Part shown: piece after piece, positions 60,745 to 64,000 of the stretch
Layout of the letters: every line of letters starts with the position of its first letter
Position numbering within the stretch: position 1 is the stretch's first letter
Notes under the pieces: generated by a model
Database searches by the model: none
The model's input: the letters and a program-made list of their open reading frames with translations, nothing else
What the model was told of the DNA's origin: nothing
Assembly: GCA_028826165.1 (NCBI GenBank)
Contig: JAPDFW010000064.1
Coordinates: 484,099 to 548,098 of the forward strand
Reading direction: 5' to 3'
Length of the DNA: 64,000 nt
Origin: Anaeramoeba ignava
Lineage: Eukaryota; Metamonada; Anaeramoebidae
Made by a program: the position numbers and the translations under genes

Positions 60745-63426
60745 ATGAATACTTGGAAAGCTATTGAAGAAAACAATATTGAATATTTAAAACGAATTGA
60801 AGCAATTCCAGCAAATGAATTAATAAAAGAAAACAAACCAATTTTACATTTTGCAATTTCAAAACAAGTTTCAAAAGAAATTATTGAACTTTTACTTTCA
60901 AAAGGAATTGATATCAATTCAAAAACAAATCAAAATGAAACTGCTTTGCATTTTGCTTGTAAAGAAAATATTTCAATTGAAATTATCAATTTACTTATTG
61001 AAAATGGAATTGATATTAATGCAAAAACAAATTGGTATAATGGAACTGCTTTACATATTGCTTGTAAAAATCCAAATATTTCATTTGAAATTATCAAGTT
61101 ACTTGTTGAAAAAGGAATTGATATCAATTCAAAAACAAATGATAATGAAACTGCTTTACATATTGCTTGCAAAGAAAATATTTCACTTGAAATTATCAAG
61201 TCACTTATTGAAAAAGGAATTGATATTAATTCAAAAATAAATAATAATGAAACTGCTTTACATTATGCTTGTAAAGAAAATATTTCACTTGAAATTATCA
61301 AATTACTTATTGAAAATGGAATTGATATTAATGCAAAAACAAATGATAGTGTAACTGCTTTACATCTTGCTTGTAAAAATAGAAATATTTCATTTGAAAT
61401 TATCAAATTACTTATTGAAAAAGGAATTGATATTAATTCAAAAACAGAATATAATGAAACTGCTTTACATATTGCCTGTAAAAATAGAAATATTTCATTT
61501 GAAATTATCAAATTACTTATTGAAAAAGGAATTGATATTAATGCAAAAACAAATAAAAATGAAACTGCTTTACATTATGCTTGTCAAAATAATATTTCAT
61601 TTGAAATTATCAAATTCCTTATTGAAAACGGAGCCGATATTAATTTAAAAACAGAATCGGATAAAAAAGTTTTACATATTGCTTGCCAAAATCCAAATAT
61701 TTCACTTGAAATTATCAAGTTACTTATTGAAAAAGGAATTGATATTAATTCAAAAACGAATTATAATGAAACTGCTTTACATTTTGCTTGTCAAAATAAT
61801 ACTTCACTTGAAATTATCAAGTTACTTATTGAAAAAGGAATTGATATTAATTCAAAAACAAATGATAATGAAACAGCTTTACATATTGCTTGTGAAAAAA
61901 ACTTAAAAGAAATTGTTGAATTTTTGATATTAAAAGGTGCAAAAAATATAAAAGATGAAACAATTGGAGAAACTTTACATTTAGTTTCTGGAAATAATTC
62001 ATTTGAATGGATTAAATTTCTAATTTCAAAAGGAATGAGTATTAATTCAAAAAATAGATTTAAAAAAACACCTCTTTATATCGCTTGTGAAAACAAATCT
62101 TCAATCGAAGTTATCAAATTTCTTGTTGAAAACGGAGCTGATATTAATTCAAAAACAGATCAAAATCATACACCTTTACATATTTCTTGTAGAAATAAAT
62201 CATTTGAAATTGTTAAATATCTTATTGAAAACGGAGCTGATATTAATTCAAAAACATATCAAAATCATACACCTTTACATATTTCTTGTAGAAATAAATC
62301 ATTTGAAATTGTTAAATATCTTATTGAAAACGGAGCTGATATTAATATAAAAGATTCTTCTAAACAAACACCTTTCACAATTATACTTCAATATCTTTCG
62401 CCATTTGAAATTACAAAATTATTGAAACAAATTGGAATTAATACTAATACTAATGAAAATGAAAATGAAAATAAAAATGGAAATGAAAATGGAAATGAAA
62501 ATAAAAATGAATCTTATTTTTCAATTTCAATGAAAAAAAAATTAATCAAATTATTATTAATGAATAATGCAAATATTCTTGATTTAAAAGAAAAACAAAT
62601 CACAAAAGAATTAATTCAATTATTTTCAAAAATTCATTCAATTAATCAAGATTTAAACAATTTATTAAAATCAAATGAAGATAATAATTTATCTGATTTA
62701 GAAATTGAATCAATCGATAATTTCAAATTTAAAGTTCATAAATTAATTTTATTAACAAGATTTAACAATAATCAATTAATTTTACAAAAATTTATCAATA
62801 TTTGTAAATCAAAATCAAAAGAAGAAGTTCAAATTATTTTAAATTTTATTTATTCAGGATTTTTTGATTATGATAAAATTATTGAAAATTTAAATGAAAT
62901 ATCAAATTCAAATCAATTAGAAAGAAAAATGAATGAATCAATAGAGATTATTTCCAGAAAAGAAGAAGAAAATAAATATAAAGAAGAAGAAAAAGAAAAA
63001 GAAAAACAAATTGAAGAATTATTCAAAGAAATTGGATTTGATTCAAATTGGATTGAATCTAAAAAAGGAAGAAAAGGAATATTAAAAGATTTTCAAAAAT
63101 TATATGAAGAAAATGAAATTAAAAAAGATTTTACAATAATTGTTGAAGAAAAAGAAATTAAAGTTCATAAATTAATATTATTTTTAAGAAGTGAATTATT
63201 TAAAGGAATGTTTCAATTAAATATTCAAGATTCATCTAATCAAGTTCATGATTATTCAGAAAAATCAAATGAAACAATTCAACAATTAATTTATTTTCTT
63301 TATCATGATAAATTTGAAGAAAACAAAATTAATGAAAAAATTATTGAAGAATTAGAAGATATTAAAGATTTTTATCAATTAAATCAAAATTCAATAATTG
63401 ATTTACTTTTAGAAAAAGATTTTTAA
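60745..63426 (+). CDS. ankyrin-repeat protein with C-terminal BTB domains, copy 2
   Basis: A single exon of 893 residues with the same layout as copy 1, starting 90 bases after its stop. The ankyrin repeats are very homogeneous (LIEKGIDINSKTNDNETALH many times; two adjacent copies near 62120-62340 are almost identical in DNA), pointing to recent unit duplication. An Asn/Glu/Lys/Gly linker (NENENENKNGNENGNENKNE) and a Lys/Glu-rich stretch (KEEEKEKEK) separate the domains. The last 130 residues are nearly identical to copy 1 (for example IGFDSNWIESKKGRKGILKD). Confidence 0.92.
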   Translation: MNTWKAIEENNIEYLKRIEAIPANELIKENKPILHFAISKQVSKEIIELLLSKGIDINSKTNQNETALHFACKENISIEIINLLIENGIDINAKTNWYNGTALHIACKNPNISFEIIKLLVEKGIDINSKTNDNETALHIACKENISLEIIKSLIEKGIDINSKINNNETALHYACKENISLEIIKLLIENGIDINAKTNDSVTALHLACKNRNISFEIIKLLIEKGIDINSKTEYNETALHIACKNRNISFEIIKLLIEKGIDINAKTNKNETALHYACQNNISFEIIKFLIENGADINLKTESDKKVLHIACQNPNISLEIIKLLIEKGIDINSKTNYNETALHFACQNNTSLEIIKLLIEKGIDINSKTNDNETALHIACEKNLKEIVEFLILKGAKNIKDETIGETLHLVSGNNSFEWIKFLISKGMSINSKNRFKKTPLYIACENKSSIEVIKFLVENGADINSKTDQNHTPLHISCRNKSFEIVKYLIENGADINSKTYQNHTPLHISCRNKSFEIVKYLIENGADINIKDSSKQTPFTIILQYLSPFEITKLLKQIGINTNTNENENENKNGNENGNENKNESYFSISMKKKLIKLLLMNNANILDLKEKQITKELIQLFSKIHSINQDLNNLLKSNEDNNLSDLEIESIDNFKFKVHKLILLTRFNNNQLILQKFINICKSKSKEEVQIILNFIYSGFFDYDKIIENLNEISNSNQLERKMNESIEIISRKEEENKYKEEEKEKEKQIEELFKEIGFDSNWIESKKGRKGILKDFQKLYEENEIKKDFTIIVEEKEIKVHKLILFLRSELFKGMFQLNIQDSSNQVHDYSEKSNETIQQLIYFLYHDKFEENKINEKIIEELEDIKDFYQLNQNSIIDLLLEKDF

Positions 63427-63476
63427 TCCAAAATAAAATTTTTCATTTTTTTTCTTTTTCAAATTTAAATTTCCAA

Positions 63477-63986
63477 ATGGATATTTGGCACGCAATAAAA
63501 ACAAATAATTATTCTTTTTTGAAAAATATTGAATCTTTAAAAAACACAAACCTTCAAAAAAATCGAGAAAGCATTTTGAATTATGCAATTACAAAGAACG
63601 CTCCAATTAAAACAATAAAAATATTATTGAAAAAAGAGGCCAATCCCAATGAATTTGATAGTTCTGGAAGAAACTCTTTACATTTGGCTTGTTTTGAAAA
63701 CAAAAGAATAAAACTTGTTAAATTATTTATTGAAAATGGAGTTAATATGAATGCAAAAACAAATAAAAATAAAACTTGTTTACATATTGCTTGTGAAAAT
63801 TTAAAAACCTCAATTGAAATTATCAAGTTATTAATTGAAAATGGAGCTGATATTAACTCAAAAACAAAAGATAATGAAACTGCTTTACATATTGCTTGTA
63901 AAAATCAAAATATTTCATTTGAAATTATCAAGTTATTAATTGAAAATGGAGCTGATATTAATTCAAAAACAAATAAAAGGAAATAA
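63477..63986 (+). CDS. ankyrin-repeat protein, third tandem copy, short or interrupted
   Basis: 169 residues from an ATG 35 bases after a TCATTTTTTTT element; the start resembles copies 1 and 2 (MDIWHAIKTNNYSFLKNIES). About four ankyrin repeats are read, then the frame stops inside a repeat (DINSKTNKRK) 14 bases before the window end. In the paralogues the same place continues with NETALH. A frame break or truncation is therefore likely, and the BTB part may lie beyond the window. Confidence 0.8.
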   Translation: MDIWHAIKTNNYSFLKNIESLKNTNLQKNRESILNYAITKNAPIKTIKILLKKEANPNEFDSSGRNSLHLACFENKRIKLVKLFIENGVNMNAKTNKNKTCLHIACENLKTSIEIIKLLIENGADINSKTKDNETALHIACKNQNISFEIIKLLIENGADINSKTNKRK

Positions 63987-64000
63987 AGACTTCTACATGT

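Overview
This is a nuclear window from a very AT-rich, intron-bearing microbial eukaryote. Evidence: GT-AG introns that can be followed exon by exon; a cytosolic ribosomal protein (S15) split by an intron; eukaryote-only genes (UBR4, RNF213, ARS2/SERRATE, RasGAP, PRA1, E2F-like); a nuclear tRNA-Ile(AAU); and no bacterial operon structure. The sense strands are full of hexanucleotide repeats read as Asn-Gln and Asn-Glu. With tandem ankyrin-BTB genes, short cathepsin B-like proteases and a TCATTTTT element in front of most genes, this suggests a metamonad amoeba such as Anaeramoeba. That assignment is inference; an amoebozoan is the main alternative.

Layout. 1-11766 (-): most of a giant RNF213/mysterin-family gene whose 3' end lies outside the window. 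11767-14650: satellite of about 86-90 bp units holding two identical tRNA-Ile genes. 14651-16856 (+): a RIB43A-like coiled-coil gene and an Arc1p/AIMP1-like tRNA-binding protein. 17027-20992 (-): a hormone-sensitive-lipase-like hydrolase interrupted by Asn/Gln/Glu repeats. 21069-28242 (+): a UBR4 homologue that contains only the C-terminal part of the family. 28417-29689 (-): a ZIP metal transporter. 30051-36105: two satellites (about 133 and 145 bp units), the second enclosing two cathepsin B-like genes and ending at RPS15 (36237-37147). 37674-43162 (-): a six-exon DEX1-like FG-GAP membrane protein with a 2.9 kb repeat-filled intron. 43233-46287 (+): ARS2/SERRATE. 47045-50124 (+): E2F-like winged-helix protein. 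50264-51001 (-): unknown Asn-rich protein. 51108-57102 (-): an eight-exon CH-RasGAP-PH protein. 57239-57796 (-): PRA1-family protein. 57889-63986 (+): three tandem ankyrin genes, two complete with C-terminal BTB domains.

Three head-to-head pairs (lipase/UBR4, DEX1-like/ARS2, PRA1/ankyrin-BTB) have start codons only about 70-92 bp apart, and each gap carries TCATTTTT pointing both ways. Genes have no obvious shared pathway. The strongest observations are this promoter signature, the RNF213 homologue that seems to have lost most catalytic residues, intron-specific tandem repeats that inflate the large introns, and single-base frame breaks that nearly all fall in homopolymer or hexamer runs and so look like consensus errors.
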